Origin: JANOMH01 sp031422295
GTDB taxonomy: Bacteria > Pseudomonadota > Alphaproteobacteria > Rhodobacterales > Rhodobacteraceae
Reading direction: 5' to 3'
DNA: 64,000 nt
NCBI GenBank assembly: GCA_031422295.1
Contig: JANOQM010000099.1
Span: forward strand, 1 to 64,000
Shown: positions 26,358-34,391 of the stretch, piece by piece
How positions within the stretch are numbered: position 1 is the first letter of the stretch
Layout of the letters: the number at the start of each line of letters is the position of its first letter
The notes under the pieces: model-generated
Told to the model about the DNA's origin: nothing
Database searches by the model: none
Seen by the model: only the letters and a program-made list of their open reading frames with translations
Translations under genes and position numbers: made by a program

Positions 26358-27272
26358 TCAGGCAAATATCAATGACGACAATTTGCGCCTGCCGTTCAGT
26401 GCAATCGGATCTTTTGCCGTAAGTGCATCAAATATGGTAAAAAGTTGGGCTTTGGCCGCCCCGTCATTCCAATCGCGGTCGCGCCGGAAAATCTCGAGCA
26501 GTTCATCGACAGCAGCCTGAACATCGCCTTGGGCATGCAGGCCAGTAGCAAGGTCAAACCGGGCCTGATGGTCAGCCGGATCGGCGGCCACAGCGGCCTG
26601 CAATTCAGGTACAGGTCCGGCATTTGCGGCCTGTTTGGCCAATTCCAGTTGGGCATGCACCGCGTCAATTTCGGGGGCTTTGGATATGACAGCAGGGGCC
26701 CCGTTCAACACCGCCTCGGCCTGTTCCAATTCGCCCATGGCGATGTAACAGCGAACGAGGCCGGCATAGGCTTTGGCATTCTCGGGTTCTTCCTGCAAAA
26801 TCGCAGCAAAGGTTTCGGCGGCATCTGCGGCGGCACCTTCGGCCAGCAGTTGTTCGGCGGCCTCCAACGCTTCGGCCAAACCACCATCTGCATCCGGCGC
26901 CAAAGCTGCGACTTTGGTCACAAACGCCTCGACCTCGGATGGCGGCAAAGCACCTTGAAACCCATCCACCGGCTGACCCTGCCAGAACGCATAGACTGTC
27001 GGGATGGATTGCACGCGCAACTGGCCCGCATAGCCGGGGTTCTTGTCCACGTCTATCTTGACCAGCTTGACCCGGCCCTTGGCGCGGCCAACGGCGGCCT
27101 CAATTGCCGGGCCCAGGGTTTTGCACGGCCCACACCATGTCGCCCAGAAATCAACAATGACCGGGATGGTTTTTGACAGCTCGACCACGTCCTTGGCGAA
27201 CCCGGCATCGGTCCCGTCAATAACATGCTCATTCTTGGAGGCAGGGGTGGATTTTTCTCCGAGTTCCAACAT
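26358..27272 (-). CDS. Thioredoxin/TPR co-chaperone (CnoX/YbbN-like)
   Basis: 304 residues. The N-terminal thioredoxin fold (about 20-120) keeps the active site FWATWCGPCKTLGP, so it is redox-competent, unlike E. coli CnoX, which has SxxC. The C-terminal half is tetratricopeptide-like helices (LLAEGAAADAAETFAAIL, NAKAYAGLVRCYIAMGELEQ). CnoX-type proteins protect substrates from over-oxidation and hand them to GroEL or DnaK. It is the first gene of the three-gene operon with the LON-domain and Trm112-like proteins. Confidence 0.9.
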   Translation of the reverse strand: MLELGEKSTPASKNEHVIDGTDAGFAKDVVELSKTIPVIVDFWATWCGPCKTLGPAIEAAVGRAKGRVKLVKIDVDKNPGYAGQLRVQSIPTVYAFWQGQPVDGFQGALPPSEVEAFVTKVAALAPDADGGLAEALEAAEQLLAEGAAADAAETFAAILQEEPENAKAYAGLVRCYIAMGELEQAEAVLNGAPAVISKAPEIDAVHAQLELAKQAANAGPVPELQAAVAADPADHQARFDLATGLHAQGDVQAAVDELLEIFRRDRDWNDGAAKAQLFTIFDALTAKDPIALNGRRKLSSLIFA

Positions 27273-27380
27273 GGCGCGATTCCTCTGAACTGGCTTTGGC
27301 CTCTATATGTGCGCGGCAAGACTTTACCGCAAGCCGAACAGTGCATAGCTTGGCCGCAGATCAACCTAAAAGGTCAGACC

Positions 27381-28019
27381 ATGCCCCGCACCTTGTTATG
27401 TTTCGGTGACAGCAACACCCACGGCACCCCGCCGATTGTGACACGGGGGACCTATGCGCGGTTTGACAGCCAAACCCGCTGGCCCTGCGTCGCGCACAAG
27501 GCGCTTGGGGCCGGGTGGGATCTGGTCGAAGAGGGGCTGCCCGGCCGCACCGCGCAATACGAAGACCTGATGATGGGCGCGCATATGGATGCGCGGCCGG
27601 GTCTGAAAATCGCTTTGTGCAGTCATGGGCCGATTGACGTCCTGACCCTGATGCTGGGCACCAATGACGTAAAAACCCGGTTTGGGGCGACGCCACAACA
27701 AGTGACCGCCGGAATCGCCGGGCTGCTGGATTTCGCACTGGGCGATGAGATGCAGATCCGGCATGGCGGGTTCAAAGTACTGCTGATCTGCCCGCCCCCG
27801 GTGTTGGAACAAGGGCCGATTAAATCGGAATTCACCGGCGGGCGGGACGTGTCAATGGCCCTGCCGCCGCTGTATGCGACACTGGCTGCGGCGCGCGGGG
27901 CGGCGTTTCTGGATGCAGGTCAGGTGATCGAGGTCAGCCCGGTAGACGGCATCCATTACGAGGCCGAGGCGCATCTGGCGCTGGGGGCGGCTGTGGCAAA
28001 GGTCGTGAATGGCCTGTAG
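27381..28019 (+). CDS. SGNH/GDSL-family hydrolase
   Basis: 212 residues from MPRTLLCFGDSNTHG. Block I is FGDSNTHG with the nucleophilic Ser, block III is MLGTNDVKTRFG and block V DGIHYEAEAH contains the Asp-x-x-His pair. These enzymes hydrolyse esters or acyl groups (arylesterase/lipase-like). No signal peptide, so likely cytoplasmic. It is monocistronic, divergent from the thioredoxin gene, and followed by a strong inverted-repeat terminator. Confidence 0.88.
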   Translation: MPRTLLCFGDSNTHGTPPIVTRGTYARFDSQTRWPCVAHKALGAGWDLVEEGLPGRTAQYEDLMMGAHMDARPGLKIALCSHGPIDVLTLMLGTNDVKTRFGATPQQVTAGIAGLLDFALGDEMQIRHGGFKVLLICPPPVLEQGPIKSEFTGGRDVSMALPPLYATLAAARGAAFLDAGQVIEVSPVDGIHYEAEAHLALGAAVAKVVNGL

Positions 28020-28043
28020 CCTAAGGTCATCTTTGTGGATCAG

Positions 28044-28112
28044 ATACCTCAGCCGGAGGCACCCGGCCACACCGACAGAGCCTCCGGCGGAGGTATTTTT
28101 CCAACTCCGAAA
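28044..28112. terminator. Long inverted-repeat terminator between convergent genes, copy 2 of the intergenic element
   Basis: ATACCTCAGCCGGAGGC (28044-28060) pairs with GCCTCCGGCGGAGGTAT (28080-28096), 16 of 17 positions, around a 19-nt loop. A T run follows on the plus strand. It separates the GDSL hydrolase (stop 28019) and xthA (stop 28148), so it could serve both directions. Bases 28081-28112 are the inverted copy of the element at 6605-6637. Confidence 0.7.
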
Positions 28113-28147
28113 TTGCACAGTAAAGTGGGTTTTAGCCTACCACCCTT

Positions 28148-28936
28148 TTATAAATCAAATATTGCAAACACTGGCGCATGGTCGCTGGGCTGGTCCCAGC
28201 CCCGGACCTGCCGCAATATCCGGCTGCCATGTGCCGCAGCGGCGATGTCCGGTGTAGCCCAGATATGGTCCAGCCTGCGGCCTTTGTCGGCGGCATCCCA
28301 ATCGGGCGACCGGTAGGACCACCAGCTGTATAACAGGCCGGTCGGAATATCGGCGCGGGTAATGTCCACCCAGTTGCCTGCGTCCTGAGTCTGGGCCAGA
28401 TGTTCAACCTCGATCGGTGTATGGGACACGATTTTCAGCAGGGCTTTGTGGTTCCAGACATCATCCGCGCGCGGGGCGATGTTCAGGTCGCCGACAAGGA
28501 TCGCTTTGGCGGGGCGGTTCGCATGAAACTGGTCGCGCATTTGGGTCAGGAAATCCAGTTTTTGACCAAACTTCACATTGGCCGCACGGTCAGGCTCGTC
28601 GCCACCGGCAGGAACATAACAATTATGGATGGTCACGCCATTATCCAGCCGGGCCGCCACATGGCGGGCATGGCCAAGGGTCGCGAAATCTGTCGACCCG
28701 GCATCGGTCAACGGCAGTTTGGATATGATCGCTACGCCATTATAGCCCTTTTGGCCACGGGCGACCATGTGGGTGTATCCCAATGCGCGAAACTGCTCGA
28801 CCGGGATATTCTCGACCGGGCTTTTGCATTCCTGCAGGCACAGCACATCGGGTTGTTCTTCGGACAAAAGCCGGGCCACCAGACTTTCGCGCAGGCGGAC
28901 CGAATTGATATTCCAAGTGGCAAGAGAAAAGGCCAT
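28148..28936 (-). CDS. xthA: Exodeoxyribonuclease III
   Basis: 262 residues from MAFSLATWNINSVRLRES. It has the endonuclease/exonuclease/phosphatase fold residues: WNINS, the metal Glu in LCLQECKS, LVGDLNIAP and the final WDQPSDHAPVFA. The enzyme repairs abasic sites. It follows no close upstream gene on its strand (about 90 bp from the secreted 107-residue gene). Proximity to lolA/ftsK and cenR on the same strand is common in alphaproteobacteria. Confidence 0.93.
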   Translation of the reverse strand: MAFSLATWNINSVRLRESLVARLLSEEQPDVLCLQECKSPVENIPVEQFRALGYTHMVARGQKGYNGVAIISKLPLTDAGSTDFATLGHARHVAARLDNGVTIHNCYVPAGGDEPDRAANVKFGQKLDFLTQMRDQFHANRPAKAILVGDLNIAPRADDVWNHKALLKIVSHTPIEVEHLAQTQDAGNWVDITRADIPTGLLYSWWSYRSPDWDAADKGRRLDHIWATPDIAAAAHGSRILRQVRGWDQPSDHAPVFAIFDL

Positions 28937-29025
28937 CAGCGACACTCCGTTCTGCCCCGGACGATATCCCGTCCGGGCGCAGAGGTGAACCCGCCTTAGA
29001 CAGGTCTGACGTTGTGGTCAGACGA

Positions 29026-29349
29026 TCAGTTCACGTTGTATTGGCCAATCTGACAAATGTTGACCACATCGGTGAACTGGGCCCCATTCTCGAACTCGAT
29101 CAGAATGTCATAGTTGCACTCGCTCACATTGCGGAACGTGATGTCGAGGTGCTGTCTGGGGCCCAGCGTGTTGTTGCCCAGAATGTCATTTTCCCAGTTC
29201 GAGTTGTTCACTGGCGAAGCATAGAACCGATAGATCGTCTGGCCCGAGTTGTTCTGGATGCGCAGCGGTTCGACCGAATCGGCGAAAACCGGGGCAGCCA
29301 AGGACAGGCTGAGGGCTAGGGCGGGAATGAAGGCGCGATAATTGAACAT
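29026..29349 (-). CDS. Secreted 107-residue protein, paralogue 1 of a tandem pair
   Basis: 107 residues with a signal peptide ending at APVFADS. The mature part reads IQNNSGQTIYRFYASPVNNS, WENDILGNNTLGP, ECNYDILIEFENG, FTDVVNICQIGQYNVN. Two conserved cysteines (ECNYD and NICQ) probably form a disulfide. No known enzyme motif. It resembles small periplasmic proteins of unknown function with an immunoglobulin-like beta pattern. The neighbouring gene at 29533-29856 is the same length and shares the same motif order. Confidence 0.72.
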   Translation of the reverse strand: MFNYRAFIPALALSLSLAAPVFADSVEPLRIQNNSGQTIYRFYASPVNNSNWENDILGNNTLGPRQHLDITFRNVSECNYDILIEFENGAQFTDVVNICQIGQYNVN

Positions 29350-29414
29350 CGAAGAACACTTTCTGTTTTGGGTCAGATGGCTAACGCCCCTGAGCTTTTC
29401 ACACGCGATAGATT

Positions 29415-29466
29415 CCGCCTAGTCAGGTTTTCCACGCTTTTCGTGGATTCTTTCAGGATTAGGCGG
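29415..29466 (-). terminator. Nested inverted repeats between the two 107-residue genes
   Basis: CCACG (29432-29436) pairs with CGTGG (29442-29446), and CCGCCTA (29415-29421) pairs with TAGGCGG (29460-29466) outside it. This could fold as an extended hairpin in the transcript leaving the upstream gene. There is no T run at its 3' side, so an RNA-stability or attenuation element is as likely as a terminator. Confidence 0.35.
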
Positions 29467-29532
29467 TTCACTTTACAGTCACGCAAGTTAGACGCGGGCC
29501 GACCAATAATCCTTGGTCAGCTCGCCGATAAA

Positions 29533-29856
29533 TTATTGAATCGTGTAACTACCAAGGTCGCAAATATTCACAGCGTCCGTCAGATCGGATCCGTCATCAA
29601 ATACCATCCGGATGTCATAGGCGCATTGAGTTTGGCCGTCGGCAATGGTCACGACGCCACTGGACCCGCTGGGCAGCACATTCGCGCCCAGAATGTCGGC
29701 CTCCCAAGACCCTACATCGCTGGGCGAGGCATAGAATTCCATCAGCGTATAGCCCGAGGTGTTGATCAGCTCGAACTGCATATCTTGCGCCACAACAGGT
29801 GCTGCGCTGGTCATGGCGATCAATGTGACCGGCAATAGGTGCTTCAAAGGCAGCAT
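29533..29856 (-). CDS. Secreted 107-residue protein, paralogue 2 of a tandem pair
   Basis: 107 residues from MLPLKHLLPVTLIAMTSAAP, with signal cleavage likely after VVAQ. The mature part reads LINTSGYTLMEFYASPSDVG, SWEADILGANVLPSG, QCAYDIRMVFDDGSDLTD, AVNICDLGSYTIQ, and so matches paralogue 1 block for block: FYASP, W-E-x-DILG, C-x-YDI, TD-x-VNIC. The frame is open upstream to 30096, but the chosen start gives the signal peptide and the same length as the neighbour. Function unknown; likely periplasmic. Confidence 0.72.
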   Translation of the reverse strand: MLPLKHLLPVTLIAMTSAAPVVAQDMQFELINTSGYTLMEFYASPSDVGSWEADILGANVLPSGSSGVVTIADGQTQCAYDIRMVFDDGSDLTDAVNICDLGSYTIQ

Positions 29857-30050
29857 ATCGACATAAACCTTTCCGGGGAACCACAGGCAGGGTTCCGAAC
29901 GACGCGGATCGCGCCAACGTGTTATATAAACGGGATTCTGAAAATCGCCTAGGATATCAGATAGCGGCAGATACGTTATCCGATAACATGTCGTCCGACA
30001 CTGCCACAGGTGCGTTCTGGGCGGGGTTTTAAAGTGCACAGCTTGTGCCG

Positions 30051-30088
30051 AAAAAAAAGCCCGGATGTGGGGAGAATCACATCCGGGC
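30051..30088 (-). terminator. Rho-independent terminator of cenR
   Basis: An 11-bp perfect stem (30059-30069 GCCCGGATGTG with 30078-30088 CACATCCGGGC) closes an 8-nt loop. In minus-strand direction eight consecutive U follow (A8 at 30051-30058). This is the clearest intrinsic terminator in the window; it ends the transcript of the response regulator at 30170-30856. Confidence 0.9.
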
Positions 30089-30169
30089 AAGTCCAACAGG
30101 GAGGTAATGGCATAACCCCGCCATCAGGGGATTGGTTCCGTGCCGGGGCTGTAACGCTCCGGACCGGGT

Positions 30170-30856
30170 TTAAGCCACCAGCCGGTAGCCACCTGATTCA
30201 GTCACCAGCAGCCGCGCATTCGACGGATCGGGTTCGATTTTCTGCCGCAGCCGGTAGATATGCGTCTCCAGCGTATGGGTCGTGACCCCGGCATTATAGC
30301 CCCATACCTCGTGCAGCAGCACGTCCCGGGCCACCACGCCATCAGTTGCGCGGTAGAGGTATTTCAGGATGTTGGTTTCCTTTTCGGTCAACCGCACCTT
30401 TTTGTCCTGCTCGGTGATCAGCATCTTTTGCGCGGGCTTGAACGTGTAGGGGCCTAACTGGAACACCGCATCCTCAGACTGTTCATGCGTGCGCAGCTGC
30501 GCCCTGATCCGGGCCAGCAACACCGGAAATTTGAACGGCTTGGTCACGTAATCATTCGCGCCTGCATCCAGCCCCAGGATGGTGTCGCTGTCGCTGTCAT
30601 GTCCGGTCAACATCAGGATCGGGCATTTAACGCCCTGCTTGCGCATGACCTTGCACAGCTCGCGGCCATCGGTATCGGGCAGGCCCACATCGAGGATGAC
30701 GAGGTCATACAGCCCCGCTTTGGTTTTCACCAAAGCATCATGGCCATTTCCCGCTTCGAACACGTCGAAATCCTCGGTCATGATCAGCTGCTCGCTCAGC
30801 GCTTCGCGCAGATCATCGTCGTCATCGACCAGAAGTATCTTTTTGAGTTGTGCCAT
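30170..30856 (-). CDS. cenR: OmpR-family response regulator, CenR-like
   Basis: 228 residues. The receiver domain has LLVDDDDDLREAL, the phospho-acceptor Asp in DLVILDVGLPDTDG and Lys in DYVTKPFKFPVLLARIRAQL (short parts). The C-terminal winged helix has VRLTEKETNILKYLYR, HEVWGYNAGVTTHTLETHIY and GGYRLVA. The pattern matches CenR of the envelope-stress pathway CenK-CenR of alphaproteobacteria. No histidine kinase is adjacent. It carries a strong terminator downstream. Confidence 0.88.
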   Translation of the reverse strand: MAQLKKILLVDDDDDLREALSEQLIMTEDFDVFEAGNGHDALVKTKAGLYDLVILDVGLPDTDGRELCKVMRKQGVKCPILMLTGHDSDSDTILGLDAGANDYVTKPFKFPVLLARIRAQLRTHEQSEDAVFQLGPYTFKPAQKMLITEQDKKVRLTEKETNILKYLYRATDGVVARDVLLHEVWGYNAGVTTHTLETHIYRLRQKIEPDPSNARLLVTESGGYRLVA

Positions 30857-31085
30857 GACAGCCTCCTTTTGTCGTTGCCTAACACATGTGTAACATTCAC
30901 GTGCGCGGCAAGGATTGCTGCAAACGGCTCACGCGGACGTGCGAGGTGGCGGCGGATTGTTACAGTCTCAGCGCGGCAAAGGGTCGGTTGAAATGGCTGC
31001 AGCGACAGTGCCGAGGTCATTCCATGCACGCGTGACTTACATTACAGCGCATCCGGCATCGCAAAGGTGAACCGCGCCGTATTCG

Positions 31086-31485
31086 TCTAGCTAGGCGCGG
31101 ATGGCGTTCGCAAGTTGGGGTCTGTTGGCGCACGCGGAAATCCCGTGTGCCACGGGTCATCGGCACCGCCTGCTGTGCCATGGATTTGACCGGCCTCACA
31201 AATTGCTTCAGCATCAATGGCATCGATCTTGCCACGTTTGATACAGGGCGTCACGTCATGCGGTGGCATCGGGCGCATGTCATGGCCGTGAAGGATCCGG
31301 TCCCGCGCCCAGTATGCGCCCCTGATCCGGCCTCCATGCCGATCAGACAGGGGGCGCGCTTGCCGGAAAACCCCGGCGTCTGGTTGCGCCGCAGCTGGCG
31401 GCAAAACACGACCCTTCCATCTTCACCAACGGCGTGAACCCGGAAAAACACTCTTGGCAAGATCAAGACCGATTGTGGTAATCAT
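31086..31485 (-). pseudogene. IS110 transposase remnant, copy A
   Basis: From an ATG at 31485 the reading is MITTIGLDLAKSVF, the standard IS110 start with the first catalytic Asp of the DEDD set. The frame then shifts, and HAVGEDGRVVFCRQLRRNQ and PCLIGMEAGSGAH appear in another frame, then IKRGKIDAIDAEAICEA. A deletion joins that directly to GQIHG/KSMAQQAV-type sequence, removing the usual VTRPTMRFVPV part. It ends in a frameshifted QQT...IRA region with an in-frame TAG. It cannot encode an active transposase. Confidence 0.78.
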
Positions 31486-31599
31486 CGCCGATGAATGGCG
31501 CCTTTGCCGCGGGTTCGACGACAACCCCACCATGGTGCAACGCGACGCCAAAAACAGGAACCATCCACCCCATCAACGGCAAGATATCGGCGACCGGAC
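31086..31599 (-). mobile_element. IS110-family element, degenerate copy A
   Basis: The minus strand carries a left-end-like sequence (GTCCGGTCGCCGATATCTTG, read from 31599 down) and the remains of an IS110 transposase. The right half of the element is missing; homology stops near 31086. A second relic at 59807-60625 shares the same left end and several lesions. Copy A lies between cenR and rlmN. Confidence 0.75.
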
Positions 31600-31700
31600 A
31601 GTGTTGTTTCAACTCCGGGCAGCACGGGGCAGAGGATTCATTTGGAATCCTCTGCCTTTTTCCTATATGCGACCAGTTGATCCCGCATCCAAGGCCCGCC

Positions 31701-32870
31701 ATGACCGCCATTACCCCAGACCTGCTGACCATCAAACGCATCCTGCCCGACAGCCCGGTCAACCTGATCGGGTTGACCCGGGACCAGATGCGCGATGCGC
31801 TGATCGGCGCTGGCACCCCGGAAAAGCAGGCCAAGATGCGGGTCGGACAGGTCTGGCAATGGCTGTATCACTGGGGCGTGCGCGACTTTGCCCTGATGAC
31901 CAATCTGGCCAAAGATTACCGGGGGCTGCTGGCCTCGAATTTCGTTATTGACCTGCCGGAGGTTGTGACCAAACAAGTCAGCGCCGATGGCACCCGCAAA
32001 TACCTTGTCCGCATTGCAGGCGGGCACGAGGTTGAGGTGGTTTATATTCCTGAAACCGACCGGGGGACGCTGTGTATATCCAGCCAGGTCGGCTGCACCC
32101 TGACCTGTTCATTTTGCCATACCGGCACGCAGAAACTGGTGCGCAACCTGACCACCGCGGAAATTGTCGGGCAGATCATGCTGGCCCGCGATGATCTGGG
32201 CGAATGGCCGATCCAAGGCGCACCAAAGAATGAAACCCGCCTGCTGTCGAATGTCGTGCTGATGGGCATGGGCGAGCCGCTGTATAATTTCGACAATGTC
32301 CGCGACGCGATGAAGATTGCGATGGACGGCGAGGGGCTGACGCTGTCGCGCCGCCGCATCACCCTGTCGACCAGTGGCGTGGTGCCTGAAATCGCCCGGA
32401 CGGCACTGGAAATTGGCTGTCAGCTGGCGATTTCGTTTCACGCCACGACCGATGAGGTCCGCGATACCCTTGTGCCGATCAACAAACGCTGGCCTTTGGC
32501 CGAATTGTTAGAGGCGTTGCGTGCCTATCCGGGCTTGTCGAATTCCGAGCGGATCACTTTTGAATATGTGATGCTGGACGGCATCAACGACACCGACGCC
32601 GATGCGCACCGCCTGGTCAATCTGATCCGGGGCATTCCGGCCAAGATCAACCTGATCCCGTTCAACGAATGGCCCGGCGCGCCCTATAAACGCTCGTCCG
32701 GCAACCGCATCCATGCGTTTGCCGACATTATCTACAAGGCCGGTTACGCCAGCCCGATCCGCACGCCACGGGGCGAGGATATCATGGCCGCCTGCGGGCA
32801 GCTGAAATCGGCCACGGAACGGGCACGCAAATCCCGCGCCCAGATCGCAGCCGAAGTCAGTGCCACCTAA
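31701..32870 (+). CDS. rlmN: 23S rRNA (adenine-2503-C2)-methyltransferase RlmN
   Basis: 389 residues from MTAITPDLLTIKRIL at 31701. The radical-SAM cluster CxxxCxxC is in SSQVGCTLTCSFCHTG, followed by MGMGEPLYNFDNV, ISFHATTDEVRDTLVPINK and LIPFNEWPGAPYKRSS. The methyl-carrying Cys lies in IMAACGQL near the C-terminus. RlmN methylates A2503 of 23S rRNA and A37 of some tRNAs. The frame is open upstream to 31491 but that stretch is IS110 end sequence. It converges with gfa across a short 12-bp repeat. Confidence 0.95.
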   Translation: MTAITPDLLTIKRILPDSPVNLIGLTRDQMRDALIGAGTPEKQAKMRVGQVWQWLYHWGVRDFALMTNLAKDYRGLLASNFVIDLPEVVTKQVSADGTRKYLVRIAGGHEVEVVYIPETDRGTLCISSQVGCTLTCSFCHTGTQKLVRNLTTAEIVGQIMLARDDLGEWPIQGAPKNETRLLSNVVLMGMGEPLYNFDNVRDAMKIAMDGEGLTLSRRRITLSTSGVVPEIARTALEIGCQLAISFHATTDEVRDTLVPINKRWPLAELLEALRAYPGLSNSERITFEYVMLDGINDTDADAHRLVNLIRGIPAKINLIPFNEWPGAPYKRSSGNRIHAFADIIYKAGYASPIRTPRGEDIMAACGQLKSATERARKSRAQIAAEVSAT

Positions 32871-32900
32871 TTGCGCCCCTAATTGCGCCCCTAATTGCGC
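32868..32900. repeat. Tandem 12-bp repeat between convergent rlmN and gfa
   Basis: TAATTGCGCCCC occurs at 32868-32879, again at 32880-32891, and partly (9 bases) at 32892-32900. The first TAA is the rlmN stop codon, and the last part encodes the C-terminal residues and the stop of gfa on the other strand. The repeats therefore appear to have expanded from the shared gene-end sequence. Confidence 0.85.
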
Positions 32901-33463
32901 AACGTGCCCGCCGCCTTGGCCGTAAACGTGGCGATATAGTCCATCAGCCCCGGCGACAGCGTGTCTGACGGGGGCAGTCCCAGTTCAGCCAATCGCACCC
33001 GGATTGCGCCCATATCATCAGGATGGGTGCCGCCCTCGATCGCCGAGGATACAAAGGCCGCAAAGGTCGGCTCGGCCCAGCCATCGGTGCCCGACAGTTC
33101 GGTGTGAATGAAACTTAGCCCGGTGAACGGATGGTTGGCGCGGGTCACCGGTGCATGCATATGCACGCCGCATCCCGTGCAGGCATGGCGCTGGATCAGG
33201 GCGTTGGGATCGACGACTTTCAGTTTATCGCCGTTCTTCGTGACCTTCACAGCGTCTGACGCCACGACCGATACCATTGAAAACCGCGCGCCGTTGGGTT
33301 TCCAGCATTTGGTGCAGGCACAGACATGGTTGTGCAGGCAGTTCGACCCGATCTGCACCTCGACCTGCGCAGACACACAGTGGCACTTTAATGTGCCCCC
33401 GGACATATCTGCCTTGCCCGGTTTGACGCCGCCATCAACGGCGGGATGAATGGAAATTGCCAT
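32891..33463 (-). CDS. gfa: S-(hydroxymethyl)glutathione synthase (glutathione-dependent formaldehyde-activating enzyme)
   Basis: 190 residues from MAISIHPAVDGGVKPG. It is a Gfa-family zinc protein: GGTLKCHCVSAQVEV, HNHVCACTKCWKPNG, and HACTGCGVHMHAPV supply the zinc cysteines. GFA condenses formaldehyde with glutathione for the GSH-dependent oxidation route. In this genome it could handle formaldehyde released by N-demethylating flavoproteins such as those at 0-6 kb, although the genes are not adjacent. The alternative start at 33469 adds two residues. Confidence 0.92.
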   Translation of the reverse strand: MAISIHPAVDGGVKPGKADMSGGTLKCHCVSAQVEVQIGSNCLHNHVCACTKCWKPNGARFSMVSVVASDAVKVTKNGDKLKVVDPNALIQRHACTGCGVHMHAPVTRANHPFTGLSFIHTELSGTDGWAEPTFAAFVSSAIEGGTHPDDMGAIRVRLAELGLPPSDTLSPGLMDYIATFTAKAAGTLRN

Positions 33464-33599
33464 AAACAATCCTCCTTGAATGTCGGTCCTCCCCGACAGA
33501 CCTAACCTAGACCCTCTGCAGGCAATCTGACAACAGCCTCCCTTTGCACTGGCTGCGGTTCCTGCGTAGAAGCAGGCAATTGATCAGGGAGCGACGGCC

Positions 33600-34391
33600 A
33601 TGCAAATCAAACTCAACGATATCGTATTCGCAGTGACGCCGGTCGCCAGCACCCTGCGTGCGGCGCTTCTGTCCGACCCGGTCATCGCCCAGGGCGTCTG
33701 GCGCAATGTCTATCAATGGGATGCCGCCACCCAGACCGGCAAGGTGCTGGTCAGCACCACCCCATCCGGAACAGTCGCTTTGGGCAATGGTGTGAACTTT
33801 TTCGTGCCAAAGACCGGCGTGGATGGGATGGTCAAAAGTGACAGCGCGTCAGCCCGCATGGCCGAGCGGTTCCTCGAGGCGCTCAAGGCAAAATCGATCA
33901 TCGATGTGGTCCGGGCGTTCAATTCCATCGTCAATCTGGCGCAGAAATCCTTGCCGCTGAGTAATTATGCGGCGCTGAACCCGGTGGCGTCCTATACGAT
34001 CAAAATGCATGTGGATTTCGCAGCCATTGAACTGCGCAGCGCCAGCCGTAACCTGACTGCCTATGCGTTTCTGCCCGGTCAGGTCGCATTTCACCACGAA
34101 ATCAGCGCGATTGTGGACGAAGCTGGCTATGCCGCCTTGCCCGCCCCGACCATGGCGCAGATCATGCCTGCCTATATCGTGCCGCCACAGAACAAGGCGA
34201 ACCACGCGATTCGGCAGTTGGCCCTGGCCCAACGGCTGCAAGACCTGCAACCCGCGATCAAGGCATTGCCCGCAGGCCCCGGCGACATGACGACCGAAGG
34301 GTTGCGCCGCAGTTACGCCCGCCTGATCGCGGAATGGAAGGCCCTGGGCGAGGCTGCAAAGCCAAAGACCAAGGCCCCGTTCATGGCCTAG
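33600..34391 (+). CDS. Uncharacterised 263-residue protein
   Basis: I do not recognise a family. 263 residues, no signal peptide, no transmembrane helix, no cysteines. The N-terminal third (VFAVTPVASTLRAALLSDPV, WRNVYQWDAATQTG) looks beta-rich. The middle has a helical hydrophobic stretch (IIDVVRAFNSIVNLAQKSLP). The C-terminus is helical and charged (LRRSYARLIAEWKALGEAAK). The start is supported by a GGGAGCGACGGCC leader. It is a single gene between gfa (divergent) and a Gfo/Idh gene (convergent, 4-bp overlap at the stops). Confidence 0.6.
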   Translation: MQIKLNDIVFAVTPVASTLRAALLSDPVIAQGVWRNVYQWDAATQTGKVLVSTTPSGTVALGNGVNFFVPKTGVDGMVKSDSASARMAERFLEALKAKSIIDVVRAFNSIVNLAQKSLPLSNYAALNPVASYTIKMHVDFAAIELRSASRNLTAYAFLPGQVAFHHEISAIVDEAGYAALPAPTMAQIMPAYIVPPQNKANHAIRQLALAQRLQDLQPAIKALPAGPGDMTTEGLRRSYARLIAEWKALGEAAKPKTKAPFMA

